From: Synchiropus splendidus
Lineage: Eukaryota; Chordata; Actinopteri; Syngnathiformes; Callionymidae
Assembly (NCBI RefSeq): GCF_027744825.2
Contig: NC_071351.1
Coordinates: 18,861,001 to 18,925,000 of the forward strand
DNA: 64,000 nucleotides
Direction of reading: 5' to 3'
The notes beneath the pieces were generated by a model. The model searched no databases. It saw nothing but the letters and a program-made list of their open reading frames with translations, and was not told the DNA's origin. Shown here piece by piece: positions 39,001 through 53,390 of the stretch (the first letter of the stretch is position 1; every line of letters begins with the position of its first letter). The translations under genes and the position numbers were made by a program.

Positions 39001-40982
39001 GTGCACCTACTAGAAAGACCCTTTCTGCTATAGTGGGAGGTTAAAATTTCATGTTCTGAAGCTTCCCTGAAAAGTTATGGCACAATGCGTAAAAACGCTT
39101 TTCAGCCTGAGATAAGGTGGGTTTCGGAACGCCAAACATAAAAGTGTTGATAACTTTGGAAAAACACTTCAGACAGTTTAGATTTGATGTGCAACTACTA
39201 GAAAGACCCTTTCTGCTATAGTGGGAGGTTAAAATTTCATGTTCTGAAGCTTCCCTGAAAAGTTATGGCACAATGCACAAAAACGCTTTTCAGCCTGAGA
39301 TAAGGTGGGTTTCGGAACGCCAAACATAAAAGTGTTAATAACTTTGGAAAAACACTTCAGACAGTTTAGATTTGATGTGCAACTACTAGAAAGACCCTTT
39401 CTGCTATAGTGGGAGGTTAAAATTTCATGTTCTGAAGCTTTCATGAAAAGTTATGGCACAATGCACAAAAACGCTTTTCAGCCTGAGATAAGGTGGGTTT
39501 CGGAACGCCAAACATAAAAGTGTTGATAACTTTCGAAAAACACTTCAGAGAGCTTAGATTTGATGTGCACCTACTAGAAAGACCCTTTCTGCTATAGTGG
39601 GAGGTTAAAATTTCATGTTCTGAAGCTTCCCTGAAAAGTTATGGCACAATGCGTAAAAACGCTTTTCAGCCTGAGATAAGGTGGGTTTCGGAACGCCAAA
39701 CATAAAAGTGTTGATAACTTTGGAAAAACACTTCAGACAGTTTAGATTTGATGTGCAACTACTAGAAAGACCCTTTCTGCTATAGTGGGAGGTTAAAATT
39801 TCATGTTCTGAAGCTTTCCTGAAAAGTTATGGCACAATGCACAAAAACGCTTTTCAGCCTGAGATAAGGTGGGTTTCGGAACGCCAAACATAAAAGTGTT
39901 GATAACTTTCGAAAAACACTTCAGACAGCTTAGATTTGATGTGCACCTACTAGAAAGACCCTTTCTGCTATAGTGGGAGGTTAAAATTTCATGTTCTGAA
40001 GCTTCCCTGAAAAGTTATGGCACAATGCGTAAAAACGCTTTTCAGCCTGAGATAAGGTGGGTTTCGGAACGCCAAACATAAAAGTGTTGATAACTTTGGA
40101 AAAACACTTCAGACAGTTTAGATTTGATGTGCAACTACTAGAAAGACCCTTTCTGCTATAGTGGGAGGTTAAAATTTCATGTTCTGAAGCTTCCCTGAAA
40201 AGTTATGGCACAATGCACAAAAACGCTTTTCAGCCTGAGATAAGGTGGGTTTCGGAACGCCAAACATAAAAGTGTTAATAACTTTGGAAAAACACTTCAG
40301 ACAGTTTAGATTCGATGTGCAACTACTAGAAAGACCCTTTCTGCTATAGTGGGAGGTTAAAATTTCATGTTCTGAAGCTTCCCTGAAAAGTTATGGCACA
40401 ATGCACAAAAACGCTTTTCAGCCTGAGATAAGGTGGGTTTCGGAACGCCAAACATAAAAGTGTTGATAACTTTCGAAAAACACTTCAGACAGCTTAGATT
40501 TGATGTGCACCTACTAGAAAGACCCTTTCTGCTATAGTGGGAGGTTAAAATTTCATGTTCTGAAGCTTTCCTGAAAAGTTATGGCACAATGCACAAAAAC
40601 GCTTTTCAGCCTGAGATAAGGTGGGTTTCGGAACGCCAAACATAAAAGTGTTGATAACTTTTGAAAAACACTTCAGACAGTTTAGATTTGATGTGCAACT
40701 ACTAGAAAGATCCTTTCTGCTATAGTGGGAGGTTAAAATTTCATGTTCTGAAGCTTCCCTGAAAAGTTATGGCACAATGCACAAAAACGTTTTTCAGCCT
40801 GAGATAAGGTGGGTTTCGGAACGCCAAACATAAAAGTGTTGATAACTTTGGAAAAACACTTCAGACAGTTTAGATTTGATGTGCAACTACTAGAAAGACC
40901 CTTTCTGCTATAGTGGGAGGTTAAAATTTCATGTTCTGAAGCTTCCCTGAAAAGTTATGGCACAATGCACAAAAACGCTTTT
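36095..40982 (+). repeat. 26-monomer tandem duplication, first copy (4,888 bp)
   Basis: Private markers recur 4,888 bp (26 x 188) further right. They are A38080 with 42968 (GACACTTTC), G38456 with 43344 (GACGCTTTC), T40711 with 45599 (GATCCTTTC), T40790 with 45678 (AACGTTTTT) and the R' monomers 39291 with 44179. The segment begins with S then Q ending in GCGTAA, and ends with Q at 40795. It aligns with about 8461-12970 in copy 1 at 147-148 monomers displacement. Confidence 0.88.
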
Positions 40983-43900
40983 CAGCCTGAGATAAGGTGG
41001 GTTTCGGAACGCCAAACATAAAAGTGTTGATAACTTTCGAAAAACACTTCAGAGAGCTTAGATTTGATGTGCACCTACTAGAAAGACCCTTTCTGCTATA
41101 GTGGGAGGTTAAAATTTCATGTTCTGAAGCTTCCCTGAAAAGTTATGGCACAATGCGTAAAAACGCTTTTCAGCCTGAGATAAGGTGGGTTTCGGAACGC
41201 CAAACATAAAAGTGTTGATAACTTTGGAAAAACACTTCAGACAGTTTAGATTTGATGTGCAACTACTAGAAAGACCCTTTCTGCTATAGTGGGAGGTTAA
41301 AATTTCATGTTCTGAAGCTTCCCTGAAAAGTTATGGCACAATGCGTAAAAACGCTTTTCAGCCTGAGATAAGGTGGGTTTCGGAACGCCAAACATAAAAG
41401 TGTTGATAACTTTGGAAAAACACTTCAGACAGTTTAGATTTGATGTGCAACTACTAGAAAGACCCTTTCTGCTATAGTGGGAGGTTAAAATTTCATGTTC
41501 TGAAGCTTTCCTGAAAAGTTATGGCACAATGCACAAAAACGCTTTTCAGCCTGAGATAAGGTGGGTTTCGGAACGCCAAACATAAAAGTGTTGATAACTT
41601 TGGAAAAACACTTCAGACAGTTTAGATTTGATGTGCAACTACTAGAAAGACCCTTTCTGCTATAGTGGGAGGTTAAAATTTCATGTTCTGAAGCTTTCCT
41701 GAAAAGTTATGGCACAATGCACAAAAACGCTTTTCAGCCTGAGATAAGGTGGGTTTCGGAACGCCAAACATAAAAGTGTTGATAACTTTTGAAAAACACT
41801 TCAGACAGCTTAGATTTGATGTGCAACTACTAGAAAGACCCTTTCTGCTATAGTGGGAGGTTAAAATTTCATGTTCTGAAGCTTCCCTGAAAAGTTATGG
41901 CACAATGCACAAAAACGCTTTTCAGCCTGAGATAAGGTGGGTTTCGGAACGCCAAACATAAAAGTGTTGATAACTTTGGAAAAACACTTCAGACAGTTTA
42001 GATTTGATGTGCAACTACTAGAAAGACCCTTTCTGCTATAGTGGGAGGTTAAAATTTCATGTTCTGAAGCTTCCCTGAAAAGTTATGGCACAATGCACAA
42101 AAACGCTTTTCAGCCTGAGATAAGGTGGGTTTCGGAACGCCAAACATAAAAGTGTTGATAACTTTGGAAAAACACTTCAGACAGTTTAGATTTGATGTGC
42201 AACTACTAGAAAGACCCTTTCTGCTATAGTGGGAGGTTAAAATTTCATGTTCTGAAGCTTCCCTGAAAAGTTATGGCACAATGCACAAAAACGCTTTTCA
42301 GCCTGAGATAAGGTGGGTTTCGGAACGCCAAACATAAAAGTGTTGATAACTTTCGAAAAACACTTCAGAGAGCTTAGATTTGATGTGCACCTACTAGAAA
42401 GACCCTTTCTGCTATAGTGGGAGGTTAAAATTTCATGTTCTGAAGCTTCCCTGAAAAGTTATGGCACAATGCGTAAAAACGCTTTTCAGCCTGAGATAAG
42501 GTGGGTTTCGGAACGCCAAACATAAAAGTGTTGATAACTTTGGAAAAACACTTCAGACAGTTTAGATTTGATGTGCAACTACTAGAAAGACCCTTTCTGC
42601 TATAGTGGGAGGTTAAAATTTCATGTTCTGAAGCTTCCCTGAAAAGTTATGGCACAATGCACAAAAACGCTTTTCAGCCTGAGATAAGGTGGGTTTCGGA
42701 ACGCCAAACATAAAAGTGTTAATAACTTTGGAAAAACACTTCAGACAGTTTAGATTTGATGTGCAACTACTAGAAAGACCCTTTCTGCTATAGTGGGAGG
42801 TTAAAATTTCATGTTCTGAAGCTTTCCTGAAAAGTTATGGCACAATGCACAAAAACGCTTTTCAGCCTGAGATAAGGTGGGTTTCGGAACGCCAAACATA
42901 AAAGTGTTGATAACTTTCGAAAAACACTTCAGAGAGCTTAGATTTGATGTGCACCTACTAGAAAGACACTTTCTGCTATAGTGGGAGGTTAAAATTTCAT
43001 GTTCTGAAGCTTCCCTGAAAAGTTATGGCACAATGCGTAAAAACGCTTTTCAGCCTGAGATAAGGTGGGTTTCGGAACGCCAAACATAAAAGTGTTGATA
43101 ACTTTGGAAAAACACTTCAGACAGTTTAGATTTGATGTGCAACTACTAGAAAGACCCTTTCTGCTATAGTGGGAGGTTAAAATTTCATGTTCTGAAGCTT
43201 TCCTGAAAAGTTATGGCACAATGCACAAAAACGCTTTTCAGCCTGAGATAAGGTGGGTTTCGGAACGCCAAACATAAAAGTGTTGATAACTTTTGAAAAA
43301 CACTTCAGACAGCTTAGATTTGATGTGCAACTACTAGAAAGACGCTTTCTGCTATAGTGGGAGGTTAAAATTTCATGTTCTGAAGCTTCCCTGAAAAGTT
43401 ATGGCACAATGCACAAAAACGCTTTTCAGCCTGAGATAAGGTGGGTTTCGGAACGCCAAACATAAAAGTGTTGATAACTTTGGAAAAACACTTCAGACAG
43501 TTTAGATTTGATGTGCAACTACTAGAAAGACCCTTTCTGCTATAGTGGGAGGTTAAAATTTCATGTTCTGAAGCTTCCCTGAAAAGTTATGGCACAATGC
43601 ACAAAAACGCTTTTCAGCCTGAGATAAGGTGGGTTTCGGAACGCCAAACATAAAAGTGTTAATAACTTTGGAAAAACACTTCAGACAGTTTAGATTTGAT
43701 GTGCAACTACTAGAAAGACCCTTTCTGCTATAGTGGGAGGTTAAAATTTCATGTTCTGAAGCTTCCCTGAAAAGTTATGGCACAATGCACAAAAACGCTT
43801 TTCAGCCTGAGATAAGGTGGGTTTCGGAACGCCAAACATAAAAGTGTTGATAACTTTCGAAAAACACTTCAGAGAGCTTAGATTTGATGTGCACCTACTA

Positions 43901-45870
43901 GAAAGACCCTTTCTGCTATAGTGGGAGGTTAAAATTTCATGTTCTGAAGCTTCCCTGAAAAGTTATGGCACAATGCGTAAAAACGCTTTTCAGCCTGAGA
44001 TAAGGTGGGTTTCGGAACGCCAAACATAAAAGTGTTGATAACTTTGGAAAAACACTTCAGACAGTTTAGATTTGATGTGCAACTACTAGAAAGACCCTTT
44101 CTGCTATAGTGGGAGGTTAAAATTTCATGTTCTGAAGCTTCCCTGAAAAGTTATGGCACAATGCACAAAAACGCTTTTCAGCCTGAGATAAGGTGGGTTT
44201 CGGAACGCCAAACATAAAAGTGTTAATAACTTTGGAAAAACACTTCAGACAGTTTAGATTTGATGTGCAACTACTAGAAAGACCCTTTCTGCTATAGTGG
44301 GAGGTTAAAATTTCATGTTCTGAAGCTTTCATGAAAAGTTATGGCACAATGCACAAAAACGCTTTTCAGCCTGAGATAAGGTGGGTTTCGGAACGCCAAA
44401 CATAAAAGTGTTGATAACTTTCGAAAAACACTTCAGAGAGCTTAGATTTGATGTGCACCTACTAGAAAGACCCTTTCTGCTATAGTGGGAGGTTAAAATT
44501 TCATGTTCTGAAGCTTCCCTGAAAAGTTATGGCACAATGCGTAAAAACGCTTTTCAGCCTGAGATAAGGTGGGTTTCGGAACGCCAAACATAAAAGTGTT
44601 GATAACTTTGGAAAAACACTTCAGACAGTTTAGATTTGATGTGCAACTACTAGAAAGACCCTTTCTGCTATAGTGGGAGGTTAAAATTTCATGTTCTGAA
44701 GCTTTCCTGAAAAGTTATGGCACAATGCACAAAAACGCTTTTCAGCCTGAGATAAGGTGGGTTTCGGAACGCCAAACATAAAAGTGTTGATAACTTTCGA
44801 AAAACACTTCAGACAGCTTAGATTTGATGTGCACCTACTAGAAAGACCCTTTCTGCTATAGTGGGAGGTTAAAATTTCATGTTCTGAAGCTTCCCTGAAA
44901 AGTTATGGCACAATGCGTAAAAACGCTTTTCAGCCTGAGATAAGGTGGGTTTCGGAACGCCAAACATAAAAGTGTTGATAACTTTGGAAAAACACTTCAG
45001 ACAGTTTAGATTTGATGTGCAACTACTAGAAAGACCCTTTCTGCTATAGTGGGAGGTTAAAATTTCATGTTCTGAAGCTTCCCTGAAAAGTTATGGCACA
45101 ATGCACAAAAACGCTTTTCAGCCTGAGATAAGGTGGGTTTCGGAACGCCAAACATAAAAGTGTTAATAACTTTGGAAAAACACTTCAGACAGTTTAGATT
45201 CGATGTGCAACTACTAGAAAGACCCTTTCTGCTATAGTGGGAGGTTAAAATTTCATGTTCTGAAGCTTCCCTGAAAAGTTATGGCACAATGCACAAAAAC
45301 GCTTTTCAGCCTGAGATAAGGTGGGTTTCGGAACGCCAAACATAAAAGTGTTGATAACTTTCGAAAAACACTTCAGACAGCTTAGATTTGATGTGCACCT
45401 ACTAGAAAGACCCTTTCTGCTATAGTGGGAGGTTAAAATTTCATGTTCTGAAGCTTTCCTGAAAAGTTATGGCACAATGCACAAAAACGCTTTTCAGCCT
45501 GAGATAAGGTGGGTTTCGGAACGCCAAACATAAAAGTGTTGATAACTTTTGAAAAACACTTCAGACAGTTTAGATTTGATGTGCAACTACTAGAAAGATC
45601 CTTTCTGCTATAGTGGGAGGTTAAAATTTCATGTTCTGAAGCTTCCCTGAAAAGTTATGGCACAATGCACAAAAACGTTTTTCAGCCTGAGATAAGGTGG
45701 GTTTCGGAACGCCAAACATAAAAGTGTTGATAACTTTGGAAAAACACTTCAGACAGTTTAGATTTGATGTGCAACTACTAGAAAGACCCTTTCTGCTATA
45801 GTGGGAGGTTAAAATTTCATGTTCTGAAGCTTCCCTGAAAAGTTATGGCACAATGCACAAAAACGCTTTT
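40983..45870 (+). repeat. 26-monomer tandem duplication, second copy (4,888 bp)
   Basis: This directly abuts the first copy and carries the same order of classes and the same private markers. The S at 40983 has T94 like the S at 36095, whereas the S at 45871 has C94, so the exchange point lies within or next to an S monomer. Insertion of these 26 monomers accounts for the jump in displacement from 148 to 174 monomers between the long blocks. Confidence 0.88.
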
Positions 45871-48800
45871 CAGCCTGAGATAAGGTGGGTTTCGGAACGC
45901 CAAACATAAAAGTGTTGATAACTTTCGAAAAACACTTCAGAGAGCTTAGATTTGATGTGCACCCACTAGAAAGACCCTTTCTGCTATAGTGGGAGGTTAA
46001 AATTTCATGTTCTGAAGCTTCCCTGAAAAGTTATGGCACAATGCGTAAAAACGCTTTTCAGCCTGAGATAAGGTGGGTTTCGGAACGCCAAACATAAAAG
46101 TGTTGATAACTTTGGAAAAACACTTCAGACAGTTTAGATTTGATGTGCAACTACTAGAAAGACCCTTTCTGCTATAGTGGGAGGTTAAAATTTCATGTTC
46201 TGAAGCTTCCCTGAAAAGTTATGGCACAATGCACAAAAACGCTTTTCAGCCTGAGATAAGGTGGGTTTCGGAACGCCAAACATAAAAGTGTTGATAACTT
46301 TGGAAAAACACTTCAGACAGTTTAGATTTGATGTGCAACTACTAGAAAGACCCTTTCTGCTATAGTGGGAGGTTAAAATTTCATGTTCTGAAGCTTTCCT
46401 GAAAAGTTATGGCACAATGCACAAAAACGCTTTTCAGCCTGAGATAAGGTGGGTTTCGGAACGCCAAACATAAAAGTGTTGATAACTTTCGAAAAACACT
46501 TCAGAGAGCTTAGATTTGATGTGCACCTACTAGAAAGACCCTTTCTGCTATAGTGGGAGGTTAAAATTTCATGTTCTGAAGCTTCCCTGAAAAGTTATGG
46601 CACAATGCGTAAAAACGCTTTTCAGCCTGAGATAAGGTGGGTTTCGGAACGCCAAACATAAAAGTGTTGATAACTTTGGAAAAACACTTCAGACAGTTTA
46701 GATTTGATGTGCAACTACTAGAAAGACCCTTTCTGCTATAGTGGGAGGTTAAAATTTCATGTTCTGAAGCTTCCCTGAAAAGTTATGGCACAATGCACAA
46801 AAACGCTTTTCAGCCTGAGATAAGGTGGGTTTCGGAACGCCAAACATAAAAGTGTTAATAACTTTGGAAAAACACTTCAGACAGTTTAGATTTGATGTGC
46901 AACTACTAGAAAGACCCTTTCTGCTATAGTGGGAGGTTAAAATTTCATGTTCTGAAGCTTTCATGAAAAGTTATGGCACAATGCACAAAAACGCTTTTCA
47001 GCCTGAGATAAGGTGGGTTTCGGAACGCCAAACATAAAAGTGTTGATAACTTTCGAAAAACACTTCAGAGAGCTTAGATTTGATGTGCACCTACTAGAAA
47101 GACCCTTTCTGCTATAGTGGGAGGTTAAAATGTCATGTTCTGAAGCTTCCCTGAAAAGTTATGGCACAATGCGTAAAAACGCTTTTCAGCCTGAGATAAG
47201 GTGGGTTTCGGAACGCCAAACATAAAAGTGTTGATAACGTTGGAAAAACACTTCAGACAGTTTAGATTTGATGTGCAACTACTAGAAAGACCCTTTCTGC
47301 TATAGTGGGAGGTTAAAATTTCATGTTCTGAAGCTTTCCTGAAAAGTTATTGCACAATGCACAAAAACGCTTTTCAGCCTGAGATAAGGTGGGTTTCGGA
47401 ACGCCAAACATAAAAGTGTTGATAACTTTCGAAAAACACTTCAGACAGCTTAGATTTGATGTGCACCTACTAGAAAGACCCTTTCTGCTATAGTGGGAGG
47501 TTAAAATTTCATGTTCTGAAGCTTCCCTGAAAAGTTATGGCACAATGCGTAAAAACGCTTTTCAGCCTGAGATAAGGTGGGTTTCGGAACGCCAAACATA
47601 AAAGTGTTGATAACTTTGGAAAAACACTTCAGACAGTTTAGATTTGATGTGCAACTACTAGAAAGACCCTTTCTGCTATAGTGGGAGGTTAAAATTTCAT
47701 GTTCTGAAGCTTCCCTGAAAAGTTATGGCACAATGCACAAAAACGCTTTTCAGCCTGAGATAAGGTGGGTTTCGGAACGCCAAACATAAAAGTGTTAATA
47801 ACTTTGGAAAAACACTTCAGACAGTTTAGATTTGATGTGCAACTACTAGAAAGACCCTTTCTGCTATAGTGGGAGGTTAAAATTTCATGTTCTGAAGCTT
47901 CCCTGAAAAGTTATGGCACAATGCACAAAAACGCTTTTCAGCCTGAGATAAGGTGGGTTTCGGAACGCCAAACATAAAAGTGTTAATAACTTTGGAAAAA
48001 CACTTCAGACAGTTTAGATTCGATGTGCAACTACTAGAAAGACCCTTTCTGCTATAGTGGGAGGTTAAAATTTCATGTTCTGAAGCTTCCCTGAAAAGTT
48101 ATGGCACAATGCACAAAAACGCTTTTCAGCCTGAGATAAGGTGGGTTTCCGAACGCCAAACATAAAAGTGTTGATAACTTTCGAAAAACACTTCAGACAG
48201 CTTAGATTTGATGTGCACCTACTAGAAAGACCCTTTCTGCTATAGTGGGAGGTTAAAATTTCATGTTCTGAAGCTTTCCTGAAAAGTTATGGCACAATGC
48301 ACAAAAACGCTTTTCAGCCTGAGATAAGGTGGGTTTCGGAACGCCAAACATAAAAGTGTTGATAACTTTTGAAAAACACTTCAGACAGCTTAGATTTGAT
48401 GTGCAACTACTAGAAAGACCCTTTCTGCTATAGTGGGAGGTTAAAATTTCATGTTCTGAAGCTTCCCTGAAAACTTATGGCACAATGCACAAAAACGCTT
48501 TTCAGCCTGAGATAAGGTGGGTTTCGGAACGCCAAACATAAAAGTGTTGATAACTTTGGAAAAACACTTCAGACAGTTTAGATTTGATGTGCAACTACTA
48601 GAAAGACCCTTTCTGCTATAGTGGGAGGTTAAAATTTCATGTTCTGAAGCTTCCCTGAAAAGTTATGGCACAATGCACAAAAACGCTTTTCAGCCTGAGA
48701 TAAGGTGGGTTTCGGAACGCCAAACATAAAAGTGTTGATAACTTTGGAAAAACACTTCAGACAGTTTAGATTTGATGTGCAACTACTAGAAAGACCCTTT

Positions 48801-51800
48801 CTGCTATAGTGGGAGGTTAAAATTTCATGTTCTGAAGCTTCCCTGAAAAGTTATGGCACAATGCACAAAAACGCTTTTCAGCCTGAGATAAGGTGGGTTT
48901 CGGAACGCCAAACATAAAAGTGTTGATAACTTTGGAAAAACACTTCAGAGAGCTTAGATTTGATGTGCACCCACTAGAAAGACCCTTTCTGCTATAGTGG
49001 GAGGTTAAAATTTCATGTTCTGAAGCTTCCCTGATAAGTTATGGCACAATGCGTAAAAACGCTTTTCAGCCTGAGATAAGGTGGGTTTCGGAACGCCAAA
49101 CATAAAAGTGTTGATAACTTTGGAAAAACTCTTCAGACAGTTTAGATTTGATGTGCAACTACTAGAAAGACCCTTTCTGCTATAGTGGGAGGTTAAAATT
49201 TCATGTTCTGAAGCTTTCCTGAAAAGTTATGGCAGAATGCACAAAAACGCTTTTCAGCCTGAGATAAGGTGGGTTTCGGAACGCCAAACATAAAAGTGTT
49301 GATAACTTTGGAAAAACACTTCAGACAGTTTAGATTTGATGTGCAACTACTAGAAAGACCCTTTCTGCTATAGTGGGAGGTTAAAATTTCATGTTCTGAA
49401 GCTTTCCTGAAAAGTTATGGCACAATGCACAAAAACGCTTTTCAGCCTGAGATAAGGTGGGTTTCGGAACGCCAAACATAAAAGTGTTGATAACTTTTGA
49501 AAAACACTTCAGACAGCTTAGATTTGATGTGCAACTACTAGAAAGACCCTTTCTGCTATAGTGGGAGGTTAAAATTTCATGTTCTGAAGCTTCCCTGAAA
49601 ACTTATGGCACAATGCACAAAAACGCTTTTCAGCCTGAGATAAGGTGGGTTTCGGAACGCCAAACATAAAAGTGTTGATAACTTTGGAAAAACACTTCAG
49701 ACAGTTTAGATTTGATGTGCAACTACTAGAAAGACCCTTTCTGCTATAGTGGGAGGTTAAAATTTCATGTTCTGAAGCTTCCCTGAAAAGTTATGGCACA
49801 ATGCACAAAAACGCGTTTCAGCCTGAGATAAGGTGGGTTTCGGAACGCCAAACATAAAAGTGTTGATAACTTTCGAAAAACACTTCAGAGAGCTTAGATT
49901 TGATGTGCACCTACTAGAAAGACCCTTTCTGCTATAGTGGGAGGTTAAAATTTCATGTTCTGAAGCTTCCCTGAAAAGTTATGGCACAATGCGTAAAAAC
50001 GCTTTTCAGCCTGAGATAAGGTGGGTTTCGGAACGCCAAACATAAAAGTGTTGATAACTTTGGAAAAACACTTCAGACAGTTTAGATTTGATGTGCAACT
50101 ACTAGAAAGACCCTTTCTGCTATAGTGGGAGGTTAAAATTTCATGTTCTGAAGCTTTCCTGAAAAGTTATGGCACAATGCACAAAAACGCTTTTCAGCCT
50201 GAGATAAGGTGGGTTTCGGAACGCCAAACATAAAAGTGTTGATAACTTTTGAAAAACACTTCAGACAGTTTAGATTTGATGTGCAACTACTAGAAAGACC
50301 CTTTCTGCTATAGTGGGAGGTTAAAATTTCATGTTCTGAAGCTTTCCTGAAAAGTTATGGCACAATGCACAAAAACGCTTTTCAGCCTGAGATAAGGTGG
50401 GTTTCGGAACGCCAAACATAAAAGTGTTGATAACTTTCGAAAAACACTTCAGAGAGCTTAGATTTGATGTGCACCTACTAGAAAGACCCTTTCTGCTATA
50501 GTGGGAGGTTAAAATTTCATGTTCTGAAGCTTCCCTGAAAAGTTATGGCACAATGCGTAAAAACGCTTTTCAGCCTGAGATAAGGTGGGTTTCGGAACGC
50601 CAAACATAAAAGTGTTGATAACTTTGGAAAAACACTTCAGACAGTTTAGATTTGATGTGCAACTACTAGAAAGACCCTTTCTGCTATAGTGGGAGGTTAA
50701 AATTTCATGTTCTGAAGCTTTCCTGAAAAGTTATGGCACAATGCACAAAAACGCTTTTCAGCCTGAGATAAGGTGGGTTTCGGAACGCCAAACATAAAAG
50801 TGTTGATAACTTTGGAAAAACACTTCAGACAGTTTAGATTTGATGTGCAACTACTAGAAAGACCCTTTCTGCTATAGTGGGAATTTAAAATTTCATGTTC
50901 TGAAGCTTCCCTGAAAAGTTATGGCACAATGCACAAAAACGCTTTTCAGCCTGAGATAAGGTGGGTTTCGGAACGCCAAACATAAAAGTGTTGATAACTT
51001 TCGAAAAACACTTCAGACAGCTTAGATTTGATGTGCACCTACTAGAAAGACCCTTTCTGCTATAGTGGGAGGTTAAAATTTCATGTTCTGAAGCTTTCCT
51101 GAAAAGTTATGGCACAATGCACAAAAACGCTTTTCAGCCTGAGATAAGGTGGGTTTCGGAACGCCAAACATAAAAGTGTTGATAACTTTTGAAAAACACT
51201 TCAGACAGCTTAGATTTGATGTGCAACTACTAGAAAGACCCTTTCTGCTATAGTGGGAGGTTAAAATTTCATGTTCTGAAGCTTCCCTGAAAACTTATGG
51301 CACAATGCACAAAAACGCTTTTCAGCCTGAGATAAGGTGGGTTTCGGAACGCCAAACATAAAAGTGTTGATAACTTTGGAAAAACACTTCAGACAGTTTA
51401 GATTTGATGTGCAACTACTAGAAAGACCCTTTCTGCTATAGTGGGAGGTTAAAATTTCATGTTCTGAAGCTTCCCTGAAAAGTTATGGCACAATGCACAA
51501 AAACGCTTTTCAGCCTGAGATAAGGTGGGTTTCGGAACGCCAAACATAAAAGTGTTGATAACTTTGGAAAAACACTTCAGACAGTTTAGATTTGATGTGC
51601 AACTACTAGAAAGACCCTTTCTGCTATAGTGGGAGGTTAAAATTTCATGTTCTGAAGCTTCCCTGAAAAGTTATGGCACAATGCACAAAAACGCTTTTCA
51701 GCCTGAGATAAGGTGGGTTTCGGAACGCCAAACATAAAAGTGTTGATAACTTTGGAAAAACACTTCAGAGAGCTTAGATTTGATGTGCACCCACTAGAAA

Positions 51801-52826
51801 GACCCTTTCTGCTATAGTGGGAGGTTAAAATTTCATGTTCTGAAGCTTCCCTGATAAGTTATGGCACAATGCGTAAAAACGCTTTTCAGCCTGAGATAAG
51901 GTGGGTTTCGGAACGCCAAACATAAAAGTGTTGATAACTTTGGAAAAACTCTTCAGACAGTTTAGATTTGATGTGCAACTACTAGAAAGACCCTTTCTGC
52001 TATAGTGGGAGGTTAAAATTTCATGTTCTGAAGCTTTCCTGAAAAGTTATGGCACAATGCACAAAAACGCTTTTCAGCCTGAGATAAGGTGGGTTTCGGA
52101 ACGCCAAACATAAAAGTGTTGATAACTTTGGAAAAACACTTCAGACAGTTTAGATTTGATGTGCAACTACTAGAAAGACCCTTTCTGCTATAGTGGGAGG
52201 TTAAAATTTCATGTTCTGAAGCTTTCCTGAAAAGTTATGGCACAATGCACAAAAACGCTTTTCAGCCTGAGATAAGGTGGGTTTCGGAACGCCAAACATA
52301 AAAGTGTTGATAACTTTTGAAAAACACTTCAGACAGCTTAGATTTGATGTGCAACTACTAGAAAGACCCTTTCTGCTATAGTGGGAGGTTAAAATTTCAT
52401 GTTCTGAAGCTTCCCTGAAAACTTATGGCACAATGCACAAAAACGCTTTTCAGCCTGAGATAAGGTGGGTTTCGGAACGCCAAACATAAAAGTGTTGATA
52501 ACTTTGGAAAAACACTTCAGACAGTTTAGATTTGATGTGCAACTACTAGAAAGACCCTTTCTGCTATAGTGGGAGGTTAAAATTTCATGTTCTGAAGCTT
52601 CCCTGAAAAGTTATGGCACAATGCACAAAAACGCTTTTCAGCCTGAGATAAGGTGGGTTTCGGAACGCCAAACATAAAAGTGTTGATAACTTTGGAAAAA
52701 CACTTCAGACAGTTTAGATTTGATGTGCAACTACTAGAAAGACCCTTTCTGCTATAGTGGGAGGTTAAAATTTCATGTTCTGAAGCTTCCCTGAAAAGTT
52801 ATGGCACAATGCACAAAAACGCTTTT

Positions 52827-53014
52827 CAGCCTGAGATAAGGTGGGTTTCGGAACGCCAAACATAAAAGTGTTGATAACTTTGGAAAAACACTTCAGAGAG
52901 CTTAGATTTGATGTGCACCCACTAGAAAGACCCTTTCTGCTATAGTGGGAGGTTAAAATTTCATGTTCTGAAGCTTCCCTGAAAACTTATGGCACAATGC
53001 ACAAAAACGCTTTT
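52827..53014 (+). repeat. Chimeric S*/P monomer inside the 6-mer amplification
   Basis: The left part is S* (G56, G72, C75, C94). The right part is the C160 form of P (GAAAACTTATGG, then GCACAA). It replaces S*-T*-T-P by one monomer, a loss of three, which turns two 6-mers into the observed 9-monomer spacing between 51855 and 53547. The exchange lies between offsets 94 and 157. Confidence 0.82.
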
Positions 53015-53390
53015 CAGCCTGAGATAAGGTGGGTTTCGGAACGCCAAACATAAAAGTGTTGATAACTTTGGAAAAACACTTCAGACAGTTTAGATTTGAT
53101 GTGCAACTACTAGAAAGACCCTTTCTGCTATAGTGGGAGGTTAAAATTTCATGTTCTGAAGCTTCCCTGAAAAGTTATGGCACAATGCACAAAAACGCTT
53201 TTCAGCCTGAGATAAGGTGGGTTTCGGAACGCCAAACATAAAAGTGTTGATAACTTTGGAAAAACACTTCAGACAGTTTAGATTTGATGTGCAACTACTA
53301 GAAAGACCCTTTCTGCTATAGTGGGAGGTTAAAATTTCATGTTCTGAAGCTTCCCTGAAAAGTTATGGCACAATGCACAAAAACGCTTTT

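Noticed and set aside
50759..50946. Possible indel monomer at GGGAATTTAAAA near 50883
   Set aside because: The length is still 188 bp and the register is unchanged; it is two adjacent substitutions (GG to AT).
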